A DNA stretch of 63,292 bases from Vibrio mimicus CAIM 602. Its GTDB lineage: Bacteria; Pseudomonadota; Gammaproteobacteria; Enterobacterales; Vibrionaceae. The position numbers and the translations under genes were made by a program. Shown here piece by piece: positions 1 to 9,265 of this stretch. The stretch lies in NCBI RefSeq assembly GCF_000338875.1, contig NZ_AOMO01000036.1, positions 1 to 63,292 of the forward strand. Direction: 5' to 3'. Under the pieces are notes generated by a model. It did no database searches. It was not told the DNA's origin and worked only from the letters and a program-made list of their open reading frames with translations. Each line of letters starts with the position of its first letter. The stretch's first letter is position 1.

Positions 1-948
1 GGGGGCTTCTGTGGTGGCGATGGGGCTTATCTCTTGCCTGTTATGCTCAAGTACAATTACGACAAAGGGTTAGCGTGCGGCACAATTTGCGCGTCAGGAA
101 CTTTAGGGCAAATCATTCCTCCTTCAATCGTATTGATTCTATTGGGTGATGTACTTGGTGTGCCGGTTGGCGATCTGTTCCAAGCGGCTCTTTGGCCGGG
201 TTTGATGCTGGTTGCTGCTTATATCATCTACATCCTGATTTACGCCAAGCTTCATCCGAAAGCAGCGATGCCGATTGAGCCGGATGCAGAGTTATCTCGT
301 CGCCAAGAAGTGATTAAAGCGCTGAAAGCGGTTATTCCACCTTTGGCACTGATTATCGTGGTATTGGGTTCTATTTTCGCAGGTGTGGCAACACCAACTG
401 AATCTGCCGCTTTAGGTGGCGCTGGTGCGATTTTACTGGCGCTGGCTTATGGTCAATTCAGCTGGAAAATGGTGTATGACGCATCAAAAGAGACCGTGAA
501 AGTGACGGCTATGGTGTTTGCGATTTTGCTAGGAGCAACCGCATTCTCAATGGCGTTTACCTACACGGGTGGTGATGAGTTAGTCGAAGAGTGGATGATG
601 AACCTGCCGGGTGATAAATGGGGCTTCCTGATTGTCACTATGCTGGTGATTTTGGTTCTTGGCTTCTTCATCGATTTCGTGGAGATCTGTTTCATCATAG
701 TTCCGATTCTGGCTCCAGTGGCGGTGTTGCTCGATGTGGATATGACGTGGTTTGCAATCTTGATTGCGATGAACCTGCAAACGTCGTTTTTAACGCCACC
801 GTTTGGGTTTAGCTTGTTCTATCTCAAAGGGGTTGCGCCTAAATCGGTTACGACTATGGATATTTATCGCGGTGTCGTGCCTTTTATCCTCATTCAAATC
901 TTGGTCTTGGTTTCGATTATGGTGTTCCCAGGCTTCTATGGAATGTGA
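1..948 (+). CDS. dctM: TRAP transporter large permease, DctM family (5' truncated, frame break near base 34)
   Basis: C-terminal part of the 12-TM large permease of a tripartite ATP-independent periplasmic transporter, which imports organic acids at the inner membrane using an ion gradient. Family-typical text is visible, such as GTLGQIIPPSIVLILLGD and the late FLTPPFGFSLFYLKG segment, with hydrophobic helices throughout. Bases 5-34 encode GASVVAMGLIS in one frame; the rest (LPVMLKYNYDKG) continues in another, so one T seems to be missing around base 34. The upstream dctP/dctQ genes would lie outside the window. A sensor kinase/regulator pair follows directly and may sense the transporter's substrate (inference). 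Substrate unknown. Confidence 0.88.
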   Translation, partial: GGFCGGDGAYLLPVMLKYNYDKGLACGTICASGTLGQIIPPSIVLILLGDVLGVPVGDLFQAALWPGLMLVAAYIIYILIYAKLHPKAAMPIEPDAELSRRQEVIKALKAVIPPLALIIVVLGSIFAGVATPTESAALGGAGAILLALAYGQFSWKMVYDASKETVKVTAMVFAILLGATAFSMAFTYTGGDELVEEWMMNLPGDKWGFLIVTMLVILVLGFFIDFVEICFIIVPILAPVAVLLDVDMTWFAILIAMNLQTSFLTPPFGFSLFYLKGVAPKSVTTMDIYRGVVPFILIQILVLVSIMVFPGFYGM

Positions 949-1005
949 TCCGACTCAAGACTGAGCGTGTCAAAATTCAATCGCTCAGCACAAGTTGTTA
1001 AAGTG

Positions 1006-1038
1006 AAACTGCTTTTCGAAGGGTCGAAAAGCAGTTTT
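1006..1038 (+). terminator. Rho-independent terminator after dctM
   Basis: A 14-bp perfect stem (1006-1019 with 1024-1037) closes a 4-base loop and runs into T residues. It ends the dctM transcript and separates it from the kinase gene. A shorter inverted repeat (961-967 with 982-988) precedes it. Confidence 0.8.
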
Positions 1039-1054
1039 TGTATGAGGAAAAGGA

Positions 1055-2410
1055 ATGCCTCTCAAAGCCAAATTGATTTTGCTAGCTTTACTGCCTTTAT
1101 TGCTTGCGACAGCAAGTATCAGTTGGATCTCGATTCATCAAGCCAAAACCTTAGGGCAGCGTGAAGTTGAGATTTTCCGCGCTAAGTTAATTGAAGAGCG
1201 CGAAACCTCATTAAAAGACAGTGTTGATGTGGCGTTCGATGCGGTGAAATTAATTGCCAACAATCCAAATCTAACGGAAGCGGAAGCCAAAAAGCAGGTT
1301 AAAGCGGTTTTAACCAATATCCGCTATGGTTCTGATGGTTATTTTTTTGCTTACGATGCGCAAGGCACCAATTTAGTCCATCCTACTCAACCTGAGTTGA
1401 TTGGGCAAAACTTGTGGGAGTTGCAAGATGAGCGCGGCGATTATCTAATTCAAGCTTTACTGTTCCAAGCCCAATCCGGTGGTGGTTATCACCAGTATTT
1501 ATGGCGCAAACCGTCCACGGGAGAAACCGTCCCTAAACTCAGTTACTCTGCTTGGCTTGGCGATTGGCAATGGATGATTGGTACTGGCTTATACATTGAA
1601 GATGTCAGCCATGAAGTGGAAAAGATGCAAGCGGCGATCAATGCCAACATCGATACCACCTTCTTCTCTGTGGTGGTGATTGTGATCATCACAGTGGCCG
1701 TGATCATTGTCCTCACCTTAGCGATTAACCTGCATGAGCACCGCTTAGCAGATAAAAACTTGAAAGATTTGGTGCATAAAACGGTGCTTTTTCAAGAGGA
1801 TGAGAAGAAACATCTCGCGCGTGAACTGCATGATGGGATTAATCAACTTCTCGTTTCCAGCAAATGCCATCTTGAGTTGTTGGGAGGCCAATTGAAGGAT
1901 CCGAAGCAACTGATGCATGTAGAAAAATCCCAACTTTCTCTAATGACGGCAATTAACGAAGTACGACGAATTTCGCACCATTTACGTCCCAGTGCGTTGG
2001 ATGATTTGGGATTGCAAGCCGCGTTAACCACCTTGCTGGAAGATTTTAAGCTGCACTCACAAATGGAAATTGAGATGTTGTTTGACACCCAGCCGGGTAA
2101 GCTAAAATCGGAAGTGGCAACGACCTTGTATCGTGTTGTGCAAGAATCGCTCAATAACATCGAAAAGCATGCTAAAGCACGAAAAGTCACTGTGTTATTG
2201 CAGCAAATGGGTGACATGTTGCAACTCATGGTGCGCGATGATGGTGTAGGTTTTACCAGTAAAGAAGCACTGCAAAAACGCGGCATTGGCCTGCGGAATA
2301 TGCGCGAACGTGTGGAATTTATTGGTGGTGAATTTGAATTAAGTAGCGAGCCACAGTTGGGCACTGAAATTACTGTTTTATTGAAGTTGGATGGAAGCGT
2401 TTATGGATAA
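1055..2410 (+). CDS. Cache-domain sensor histidine kinase (NarL/HisKA_3 type)
   Basis: Inner-membrane sensor kinase of 451 aa. An N-terminal TM helix (about 5-27) is followed by a periplasmic single Cache domain (about 35-190, with GYFFAYD and the WQWMIGTGLYIEDV end typical of sCache_2). A second TM lies at about 205-228. The HisKA_3 dimerisation box has the phospho-acceptor His in LARELHDGINQLL, and the HATPase_c domain has DDGVGF and GIGLRNMRER. The ATG at 1055 has GAGGAAAAGGA upstream. The response regulator gene overlaps its stop codon, indicating a two-component operon. Because it follows a TRAP permease, a small carboxylate ligand is a reasonable guess, but that is inference. Confidence 0.9.
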   Translation: MPLKAKLILLALLPLLLATASISWISIHQAKTLGQREVEIFRAKLIEERETSLKDSVDVAFDAVKLIANNPNLTEAEAKKQVKAVLTNIRYGSDGYFFAYDAQGTNLVHPTQPELIGQNLWELQDERGDYLIQALLFQAQSGGGYHQYLWRKPSTGETVPKLSYSAWLGDWQWMIGTGLYIEDVSHEVEKMQAAINANIDTTFFSVVVIVIITVAVIIVLTLAINLHEHRLADKNLKDLVHKTVLFQEDEKKHLARELHDGINQLLVSSKCHLELLGGQLKDPKQLMHVEKSQLSLMTAINEVRRISHHLRPSALDDLGLQAALTTLLEDFKLHSQMEIEMLFDTQPGKLKSEVATTLYRVVQESLNNIEKHAKARKVTVLLQQMGDMLQLMVRDDGVGFTSKEALQKRGIGLRNMRERVEFIGGEFELSSEPQLGTEITVLLKLDGSVYG

Positions 2411-3041
2411 ACCAATCAGAGTCGTGATGGTGGATGACCATCAGGTAGTATTGGATGGTTTTATTGCCCGCTTAGAGCAAGAGCCTGAAATTGAAGTGGT
2501 TGCAACCGCGAGCAATGGCTTGGAAGCGCTAGAGTTGGTTAAGCTGCATCAACCTGATGTGGTGCTGATGGATGTCAGCATGCCGATCATGAATGGTATT
2601 GAAGCGACACGCTTAATCAAAGAAGAAGTACCCAACACCAAAGTGTTGATGCTAACCATGCATGATAACCGCGAATACATCATGCAAGTGATGCAGGCGG
2701 GTGCGATGGGTTACATGCTCAAAGAGATCTCAGCGCTAAAAATGGTGCAGGCGATCAAAACTGTTAACCAAGGTGCGACTTACTTTTGTGAATCGACCAC
2801 TTCTACTCTATTTAGCCAAGAGATCTTACCCACGGCGACTAAACCTAATCCGCTCAGCCGCCGTGAAGAAGCGATTTTGCGTATGGTCGCGCAAGGGTGT
2901 AGCAGTAAAAAAATCGCCACTTTGCTTAACATCAGCTATCGAACGGTTGAAACTCACAGGCAAAACATCAAGCATAAGTTAGACATTCACTCTACCGCAG
3001 AGCTGGCTCAGTACGCGCTACAACACGGCTTGCTTGAGTGA
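2403..3041 (+). CDS. LuxR/NarL-family response regulator
   Basis: DNA-binding partner of the preceding kinase. The receiver domain (about 1-120) has the acidic pair in VMVDDHQVV, the phospho-acceptor Asp in VVLMDVSMPIMNG, a T in MLTMHDN and a K in GYMLKEIS. A C-terminal HTH_LuxR (about 145-210) has LSRREEAILRMVAQG and SYRTVETHRQNIKHKL. The ATG at 2403 overlaps the kinase stop (ATGGATAA), suggesting translational coupling; an in-frame ATG at 2391 is an alternative. It ends only 2 bases from the convergent MarR gene, with no terminator visible between them. Confidence 0.92.
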   Translation: MDKPIRVVMVDDHQVVLDGFIARLEQEPEIEVVATASNGLEALELVKLHQPDVVLMDVSMPIMNGIEATRLIKEEVPNTKVLMLTMHDNREYIMQVMQAGAMGYMLKEISALKMVQAIKTVNQGATYFCESTTSTLFSQEILPTATKPNPLSRREEAILRMVAQGCSSKKIATLLNISYRTVETHRQNIKHKLDIHSTAELAQYALQHGLLE

Positions 3042-3043
3042 GG

Positions 3044-3520
3044 CTATTCAGGTTGGGTGATGCTGCCAATAGTGAGCATGGGGGCGGCATCCATATCCTG
3101 CGCATTCATCATGGCCGAAATACGTTGTACGGAAGAAAGGAGCAAGCTCTGTTCCCAATCTTGTAATTGATGAAACTGTTCAACAAAATTTTCTTGTAAA
3201 GGCTGGGGTGCTTGGGCTAGCAGCTTACGTCCTTCGTCGGTTAAGTGAGCGTGAACTTTACGTTTATCGCTGTTACTACGCACGCGTTGCACATACCCAT
3301 TGCGTTCCAATCTGTCCAAAATAGTGGTCGCTGTGCCTTGGCTCATATTGGTATGCACGGCAAGCTCTCGAATAGTCACTTCACCTAAGTCATGGATTGA
3401 ACGCATTAAGATCAATTGTGGTCCAGTAAGCCCGGCATCTTTATTGAGTTTTTTGGAGTGCAGATCAATAGCTCGGATGATCTGACGGAGTGCGACTAAT
3501 ACTTCTTCGTGCTTTTCCAC
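3044..3520 (-). CDS. MarR-family transcriptional regulator
   Basis: Winged-helix repressor or activator, with dimerisation helices at both ends and a central wHTH. The DNA-recognition part reads TIRELAVHTNMSQGTATTILDRLERNGYV, followed by the wing RVRSNSDKRKVHAHLTDEG. The GTG start at 3520 gives 158 aa, typical for MarR, and has GGTGGG upstream. The frame stays open to an ATG at 3616 and a TTG at 3664, but the extra N-terminus has no good ribosome site and no family features. It is divergent from the BCCT transporter, so it probably controls that gene and itself (inference). A 16-bp palindrome lies between them. Confidence 0.85.
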   Translation of the reverse strand: MEKHEEVLVALRQIIRAIDLHSKKLNKDAGLTGPQLILMRSIHDLGEVTIRELAVHTNMSQGTATTILDRLERNGYVQRVRSNSDKRKVHAHLTDEGRKLLAQAPQPLQENFVEQFHQLQDWEQSLLLSSVQRISAMMNAQDMDAAPMLTIGSITQPE

Positions 3521-3895
3521 AGCGGGCCCACCAAATTTGTGCTGAATCAGCCACGAACCATACCTTACTTCCCTTTGTTTTAAAAGTATTGAGCTATGTG
3601 TAACTCTCGGTTTCATAGTGTTTATTTTGATATTTTTTATTTCTTTTAAATGCTTTGAGTGCAAATTAAATGTTATTTATTAAATCTGCAGATTTATAGG
3701 CTGTTGGGTGTTTATTAGGCTAATGAGTAACGGGAAAGAGCGTTAAACTGGATTTTTTCTGTGATCCATGTAAAATAATCGTGTTTTTCATGAATGGAAT
3801 TAACAATGAGTACGAAGTAAATCATGGTGTTTTTGTTTAAAAATACTTTGTTGTCGTTGTTATTGAGTTCGATTTAAATGACTCAGAGAGGATAC
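3521..3895. promoter_or_regulatory. Divergent promoter region with 16-bp palindrome
   Basis: AT-rich stretch between the divergent MarR and BCCT genes. It holds the perfect palindrome TAAATCTGCAGATTTA at 3681-3696, a size and base composition common for MarR dimers. No second copy was found in the region. The transporter ATG at 3896 has AGAGGA a few bases upstream. Assigning the palindrome to the MarR protein is inference. Confidence 0.45.
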
Positions 3896-5501
3896 ATGAC
3901 GAAAGAAATTGATAAGTACAGTATCGATAATACGGATTACACCGTAGGCCAAGATAATGTACAGAAATGGGGCTTTGATGTTCACAATCCCGTCTTCGGG
4001 ATAAGTGCGGGTTTGATCGCCGCATTTTTATTACTGACTGTGCTGGTGGATGCCCACGAGGCAAAAGTTGGGTTAAACGCGCTCAAGCAGGGCATTATTG
4101 CGAGCTTTGACTGGCTGTTTATCTGGTCTGGTAACCTGTTCCTACTCTTTTGCATTGGCCTAGTGATTTCTCCGTTTGGCAAAATCCGTTTGGGTGGGCA
4201 AACGGCTAAGGCTGACCACTCCTTTTTATCTTGGCTGGCCATGCTGTTTGCAGCCGGAATGGGTATCGGACTGATGTTTTGGAGTGTAGCTGAGCCTGTT
4301 GCTTACTACACAGGATGGTATGAAACTCCGCTAGGTGTAGAAGCCAATACACCGGAAGCCGCTCAGCTTGCGATGGGGGCAACCATGTTCCACTGGGGAC
4401 TTCACCCGTGGGCCATCTATGGCATCGTTGCGCTTTCTCTGGCTTTTTTCTGTTACAACAAAGGATTGCCACTCTCAATGCGCTCGGTCTTTTATCCACT
4501 ACTTGGTGATCGTGCTTGGGGCTGGGCTGGGCATGTCGTGGATATTCTCGCGGTATTGGCAACTCTGTTTGGTTTGGCAACATCACTGGGGCTTGGTGCT
4601 CAGCAAGCGGCTTCAGGGATCCACCATGTATTTGGCTTTGAATCGGGCATTGGGTTACAAATTGCGGTGATTTGTATTGTCACTGGTCTAGCAACACTGT
4701 CTGTGGTGCGTGGTATTGATGGTGGCGTGAAAGTGATCTCTAACATCAATATGATTCGTGGCATTTTTACTGCTGTTATTAGTTGCAGTGATTGGCTATA
4801 GCGTAACTTTTACTTCGATTCCGACCACCTTATTGGCTTACCTACAAAACCTCATTCCACTGAGTAATCCTCATGGTCGTGAAGATGAAGTGTGGTTTCA
4901 AGGTTGGACAGTCTTTTACTGGGCGTGGTGGATCTCATGGTCACCTTTTGTCGGCATGTTCATCGCTCGTGTTTCTAAAGGACGCACAATCCGTGAATTC
5001 ATTGTTGCGGTATTACTGATCCCAACATTGGTGACTCTGGTGTGGATGTCAGTATTTGGTGGCCTTGCGGTCGATGAAGTGATCAACAATATTGGTGTAT
5101 TGGGACAAAATGGTTTAACCGATGTTTCGCTCGCGATGTTCCAAATGTTCGATTCACTGGTTTACGGTAAAGTGCTCTCGGTCATTGCGGTTGTGTTGGT
5201 ACTGGTGTTTTTCATCACCTCATCGGATTCCGGTTCACTAGTGATCGACAGTATTACTTCAGGCGGTAAATTGGATTCTCCAGTATTGCAGCGCGTATTT
5301 TGGGCTGTGCTGGAAGGAGCGGTGGCAGTTGCCTTGTTATGGATTGGTGGTACAGAAGCAGTACAAGCACTGCAAGCGGGTGTTATTTCAACGGCGTTGC
5401 CATTTACTGTCATCTTGCTGCTAATGTGTGTCAGCTTGTGGAAAGGGTTAAAAACAGAACCTGAGTTCTTACCGAAAACGAATCTACTTAAAGATCGTTA
5501 A
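3896..5501 (+). pseudogene. BCCT-family betaine/choline/carnitine transporter, frameshifted
   Basis: Sodium- or proton-coupled uptake protein for quaternary ammonium osmolytes, about 535 aa if the frame is restored, with about 12 TM helices. The first part has the BCCT signatures AAGMGIGLMFWSVAEP and HWGLHPWAIYG; the second has VFYWAWWISWSPFVGMFIARVSKGRTIREF and FFITSSDSGS. The frame changes near 4768-4772 in GGCATTTTTACTG: with four T instead of five, the text reads GILLLLVAVIGYSV and joins the two parts seamlessly. All family motifs are otherwise intact, so the break is recent or an error. The ATG at 3896 has AGAGGA; an upstream ATG at 3878 is less likely. Confidence 0.88.
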
Positions 5502-5565
5502 TCGGTAGCGGAGAGTTAGAGAAAGAAACCTGCTCAAAGCCACTTGGTTCACGCCAATTCCCTTC

Positions 5566-5593
5566 AAAAAAAAGCGCGGAGAATTCTCCGCGC
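5566..5593 (-). terminator. Terminator of the chitin deacetylase gene
   Basis: The perfect palindrome GCGCGGAGAATTCTCCGCGC (5574-5593) is flanked by an A run at 5566-5573. On the minus strand this gives a GC-rich hairpin followed by eight T, just past the deacetylase stop at 5625. It may also stop read-through from the BCCT gene. Confidence 0.8.
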
Positions 5594-5624
5594 AAGCTAT
5601 CTTACGATAGATAGGAGCAGCTTT

Positions 5625-6908
5625 TTATAAAGCTGTGAATAAGGTGTTCTGAGAGTCTGGTGCCCAGTTTTGCTGAGAAACATGTGGGACACTAACCAAA
5701 TAGCGTTTACCTTTATAATTGACCACGTCACCTTGTTCATAGGCAACATTGAGTGTCCAGTTTGTTGCTGGATCGGCATTCGTCCACAAATTTGAAGTCG
5801 GAGATGGAGCCCAGTCTTCTTGCGCGCTATGTGCAATTACGGCTTTGTAAACAACGCCTTGGTGTAATACATAGTCTCCTGATTGGTACACTTTTCCGAC
5901 CGTCCAAAGTGGTGTGTAATTATCCATAGTATCAAAGACATATCCTGCTTCTTTCGCGATACGGATGAATTCAGCGAGTTTAGGCAAGTTCTGAGTTGCA
6001 CCCATGCCACGTTTACCATCTTCAAATAAAAATTCATGTGTTAGAACAATCACTTTATCCGCGTGAAGTGGTGTACCGCAGGGGAACTCTTGTGCTTTTG
6101 AGTTTACGGGCTCAATTGTGGTTGGTGAGCAGCTATTTAGCGCTTTATCGACATAGCTTAAAAAGGGCACTGCTTCTGTTAAGCTATTTGCTGGCATGGG
6201 AATTCCCCAGTTTTCAGGAGCCCAGTCCACATCCCAACCATGGGTTTGATAGCCTTGGTTCGCAAGGATGTTTTGCACTTCAATCGATGCCTTTACGCTG
6301 TTCGATGGGTTAGCTGGATCACAAACATACCCTGGTTCCCATGGTTTCAAATGGTCTGATGTCGCACATAGACCATCGGCTTGAAATTGCTTTGTCACAC
6401 GCCAACCATTGGTATACGGCAATCGTGCTAATTCATCACCTTTATAGTTAGGATAGCTGCGGATTGTTGGTAGATATTTCTCTAAAACAATCAGATTTTG
6501 CTCAAAGCTAGCCGCATCATGAACTGGGTCTTGATAGGAGTTTATTTGGTGGTTACCTGTTGCATTACATTCTGCACCACTGGTTGGGCCAAACTCTTCA
6601 ACACAGTTATGAATCATATGGTCATAGCTGTGGTTGCCAACAATATGCCCAGTGTCTAGTGCCAGCTTTAATGCTTCTAAAGCACGATCTTCGTTTTCAT
6701 CACCAATACCATCTAGGTGCCACGCGTTAAAATAAAACGTACCCTTAACGCCACCTTGATTAAGAACCTTAATAACTTCGATAGAAGCATTGATCGGACC
6801 ATCATCAAAAGTCAGATAAATCGTGCCTTTAGGGGCACTGCTAGCAAGTGATGGGCTAGAGATAGCTAGAGTCATAGCAGTTAATAAAGCCAAATTTTTT
6901 AATTTCAT
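5625..6908 (-). CDS. cod: Secreted chitin oligosaccharide deacetylase with two chitin-binding modules
   Basis: Carbohydrate esterase family 4 enzyme, 427 aa. It removes one acetyl group from chitin oligomers, in Vibrio giving GlcNAc-GlcN (family knowledge; the V. cholerae enzyme is well studied). A signal peptide (about 1-23) is followed by the NodB domain with TFDDGP (metal Asp, catalytic base) and the metal His pair in HIVGNHSYDH. Two CBM5/12-type repeats at the C-terminus (about 335-380 and 385-427) share W..GDVV.Y.GK.Y and NWAP patterns. It is divergent from the PTS operon that would take up its product, with a LacI-type operator between them. Confidence 0.93.
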   Translation of the reverse strand: MKLKNLALLTAMTLAISSPSLASSAPKGTIYLTFDDGPINASIEVIKVLNQGGVKGTFYFNAWHLDGIGDENEDRALEALKLALDTGHIVGNHSYDHMIHNCVEEFGPTSGAECNATGNHQINSYQDPVHDAASFEQNLIVLEKYLPTIRSYPNYKGDELARLPYTNGWRVTKQFQADGLCATSDHLKPWEPGYVCDPANPSNSVKASIEVQNILANQGYQTHGWDVDWAPENWGIPMPANSLTEAVPFLSYVDKALNSCSPTTIEPVNSKAQEFPCGTPLHADKVIVLTHEFLFEDGKRGMGATQNLPKLAEFIRIAKEAGYVFDTMDNYTPLWTVGKVYQSGDYVLHQGVVYKAVIAHSAQEDWAPSPTSNLWTNADPATNWTLNVAYEQGDVVNYKGKRYLVSVPHVSQQNWAPDSQNTLFTAL

Positions 6909-7084
6909 CTTTATATTCCATTATTTTTAAATAAATATTTTTTGATGTGACGTTGTTAGTGTTTATATTTGTGAAAATAACCAATCAAATAATGATGGTT
7001 ATTTGTCTCTCTCATTATCCTATCCAGAATCTTACCCATAAAAATAGCGATAACTGTCTGAAATGGGATTTTGTTCACGAATAA

Positions 7085-7098
7085 CGCAACCGGTTGCG
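7085..7098. promoter_or_regulatory. LacI-family operator in the cod/chb divergent promoter
   Basis: CGCAACCGGTTGCG is a perfect 14-bp palindrome with a central CG, the classic LacI/GalR operator architecture. It lies between the divergent deacetylase and PTS genes, about 57 bases before the IIB start. The LacI-type gene at 11495, at the end of the cluster, is the obvious candidate repressor (inference). The rest of the 247-bp spacer is AT-rich promoter sequence. Confidence 0.7.
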
Positions 7099-7155
7099 CT
7101 TTTTTATCTGATTTTATTTTGATACAGTTTTTAGGCCGATTTTTGAACAAGAGAT

Positions 7156-7470
7156 ATGAAGAGCATGAAAAAGATTTTACTGTGTTGTAGTGCGGGTATG
7201 TCTACCAGTATGTTAGTGAAGAAAATGCAGCAAGTTGCTGAAATAAAAGGTGTTGATTGTAAGATCGAAGCCATGTCAGTCAGTGAGTTTGGAGATGCAA
7301 TCAAAGAGTATGATGTGTGTTTGCTGGGCCCTCAGGTGCGTTTTCAACTCGATGAGCTGAGTAAAATAGCCGATGAGTACGGCAAAAACATTGCTGCAAT
7401 CTCTCCTCAGGCCTATGGCATGATGAAAGGTGAAGAAGTTCTGCAACAAGCCCTCGATTTAATTAATTAA
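7156..7470 (+). CDS. chbB: PTS lactose/cellobiose-type IIB component
   Basis: Cytosolic phosphotransfer protein of 104 aa. It takes phosphate from IIA onto a Cys and passes it to the disaccharide crossing IIC. The phospho-Cys loop is at the N-terminus in LLCCSAGMSTSMLV, typical of the chitobiose/cellobiose IIB family (about 105 aa). It is the first gene of the operon, and its order IIB-IIC-IIA is that of E. coli chbBCA. ATG 7156 is chosen with AAGAG upstream; ATG 7165 is possible. It is annotated celA in some genomes; the chitin context favours a chitobiose-type substrate such as GlcNAc-GlcN or (GlcN)2. Confidence 0.9.
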   Translation: MKSMKKILLCCSAGMSTSMLVKKMQQVAEIKGVDCKIEAMSVSEFGDAIKEYDVCLLGPQVRFQLDELSKIADEYGKNIAAISPQAYGMMKGEEVLQQALDLIN

Positions 7471-7563
7471 ATTAATTCGTCTTTAAAAATTGAGTTTGCT
7501 CTGACCCATGTAAATTAAATGATGGGTTAGGGTAAGTATTATCTAAAATATAAGGTGAGTTCT

Positions 7564-8895
7564 ATGAAGCTTTATGATGCGATAATCGGGATCGTTGAAA
7601 AACATATAGCCCCTATTGCTGCAAAAGTGGGAAATCAGCCCCATGTGAGAGCGATGCGTGATGGTTTTATTGTCGCGATGCCATTTATTATTGTTGGTAG
7701 TTTTATCCTAATTTTTGCATTTCCCCCCTTTGCTGAAGATACCACGAACGCATTTGGCCGCTTGTGGCTAGATTTCGCTACCACTCATTTCGATGTGATT
7801 ATGATGCCATTTAGTATGTCGATGGGGATCATGACGATATTCGTTTCTCTCGGTGTGGCATATAGTTTGGCCAAAGCCTACAAAATGGATGGCATCACTA
7901 CGTCAGTGTTGTCGTTGATGAGCTTTTTGCTGGTCGCAGCTCCAGCAAAAGAAGGCAGCTTATCGATGGCTCATATGGGTGGCACAGGGATTTTCACGGC
8001 GGTTATGTGTGCCTTCTTTGCGGTAGAACTGTACCGTTTTATGAAAAAGTGCAACATCACCATTCGTATGCCTGAGCAGGTGCCACCGGCGATTGCTCGT
8101 TCATTTGAAGTGTTATTACCAGTACTCGCCATCTTTGTGACGCTTTACCCACTCAGCCTATTTGTTCAAGCTGAGTACGGTATGTTGATTCCCGATGCTG
8201 TAATGGCGATGTTCAAACCGTTGATCAGTGCATCAAACACTTTGCCAGCCATCATTGGCGCACTCTTGGTGTGTCAGTTACTTTGGTTTGCGGGGATTCA
8301 CGGTGCTGCCATTGTTGTTGGTTTACTGTCTCCCATCTTCCTAACCAACATCAGCGTCAATATTGATGCGTTTGTAGCTGGTGAGCCTGTGCCCAATATC
8401 TTTACCCAACCATTCTGGGACTTTTACATCTTCATCGGTGGCTCAGGTGCAACGCTGGCTTTAGTGATCCTTATGTCATTCAGCCGTTCTGCCCATTTGA
8501 AAAGTATCGGTCGTATGAGTGCAGTGCCCGGATTTTTCCAAATCAACGAACCTGTGATTTTTGGTAGCCCGATAGTGATGAACCCTATCCTGTTTCTACC
8601 ATTTGTTTTTGCTCCCATCATCAATGCCACGATTGCGTACTTTGCTGTTCATTTAGGCTTCGTTGGCATGGGCGTGGCAACAACACCTTGGACAACACCA
8701 GCCATTATTGGTGCCTCATGGGGCAGTGGTTGGACATTCACGCCTGTTTTATTGGTGATAGGTTTGCTCATCTTAGATCTGCTGATTTATCTACCTTTCT
8801 TTAAAATGTTTGAAAAACAAGTGCTTGAACAAGAGCAACCAACAGAAAGCCAGCCTAAAGCGACAAAGCTAAGTGGCCAAGGCGTTACTGCATAA
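7564..8895 (+). CDS. chbC: PTS lactose/cellobiose-type IIC permease
   Basis: Membrane channel of the disaccharide PTS, 443 aa with about 10 TM helices. Family features include MRDGFIVAMPFIIVGSF near the N-terminus, GIHGAAIVVGLLSP and the substrate-site region FFQINEPVIFGSPIVMNP with its conserved Glu. The ATG at 7564 has AAGG 9 bases upstream; a GTG at 7555 is too close to that site. It sits 93 bases after chbB; a hairpin without a T run follows it. Confidence 0.93.
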   Translation: MKLYDAIIGIVEKHIAPIAAKVGNQPHVRAMRDGFIVAMPFIIVGSFILIFAFPPFAEDTTNAFGRLWLDFATTHFDVIMMPFSMSMGIMTIFVSLGVAYSLAKAYKMDGITTSVLSLMSFLLVAAPAKEGSLSMAHMGGTGIFTAVMCAFFAVELYRFMKKCNITIRMPEQVPPAIARSFEVLLPVLAIFVTLYPLSLFVQAEYGMLIPDAVMAMFKPLISASNTLPAIIGALLVCQLLWFAGIHGAAIVVGLLSPIFLTNISVNIDAFVAGEPVPNIFTQPFWDFYIFIGGSGATLALVILMSFSRSAHLKSIGRMSAVPGFFQINEPVIFGSPIVMNPILFLPFVFAPIINATIAYFAVHLGFVGMGVATTPWTTPAIIGASWGSGWTFTPVLLVIGLLILDLLIYLPFFKMFEKQVLEQEQPTESQPKATKLSGQGVTA

Positions 8896-8906
8896 CAGTA
8901 AGAGAA

Positions 8907-8927
8907 GGCTGCCAATGATTGGCAGCC
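8907..8927 (+). other. Intercistronic hairpin between chbC and chbA
   Basis: A 9-bp GC-rich stem (GGCTGCCAA with TTGGCAGCC) closes a 3-base loop. No T run follows, so a full terminator is unlikely. It more plausibly stabilises upstream mRNA or tunes IIA expression (inference). Confidence 0.6.
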
Positions 8928-8946
8928 GATTCTTCGGGAGAGAAAA

Positions 8947-9255
8947 ATGGAACAAGAACTGGTCGTGATGGAAATCATTTGTAATGCGGGCGAAGCGAGA
9001 AGCCTATGTTTCGAAGCATTACGTTTATCGCGAGCGCGTGATTTTGCACAAGCGGAAGAAAAGTTACGCCAAGGCAGAGCATGCTTGAATAAAGCGCACT
9101 TGGTGCAAACTAAGTTGATCGAAGAAGATCAAGGTGAAGGAAAAGTACCGATGACTTTGGTTATGGTTCATGCGCAGGATCATTTAATGACAACGATTCT
9201 GGCCCATGAATTGGCGACCGAAATGGTAGCTATGCATAAACAATTTGCAGGATGA
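8947..9255 (+). CDS. chbA: PTS lactose/cellobiose-type IIA component
   Basis: Helical cytosolic phosphocarrier of 102 aa that receives phosphate from HPr on a His and hands it to IIB. The C-terminal MTLVMVHAQDHLMTTILA segment carries the phospho-His (VHAQDHL), as in the trimeric LacF/ChbA family. The ATG at 8947 has GGGAG upstream. The next gene starts 10 bases after its stop. Confidence 0.92.
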   Translation: MEQELVVMEIICNAGEARSLCFEALRLSRARDFAQAEEKLRQGRACLNKAHLVQTKLIEEDQGEGKVPMTLVMVHAQDHLMTTILAHELATEMVAMHKQFAG

Positions 9256-9265
9256 GGGAACAGCT

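Noticed and set aside
1843..2364. 173-codon frame antisense to the sensor kinase
   Set aside because: Shadow of the kinase gene; Ser/Cys-rich and without family features.
4740..4801. Programmed frameshift in the BCCT gene
   Set aside because: The T5 run is not a known slippery heptamer and BCCT genes are not known to use recoding; an indel or read error is simpler.
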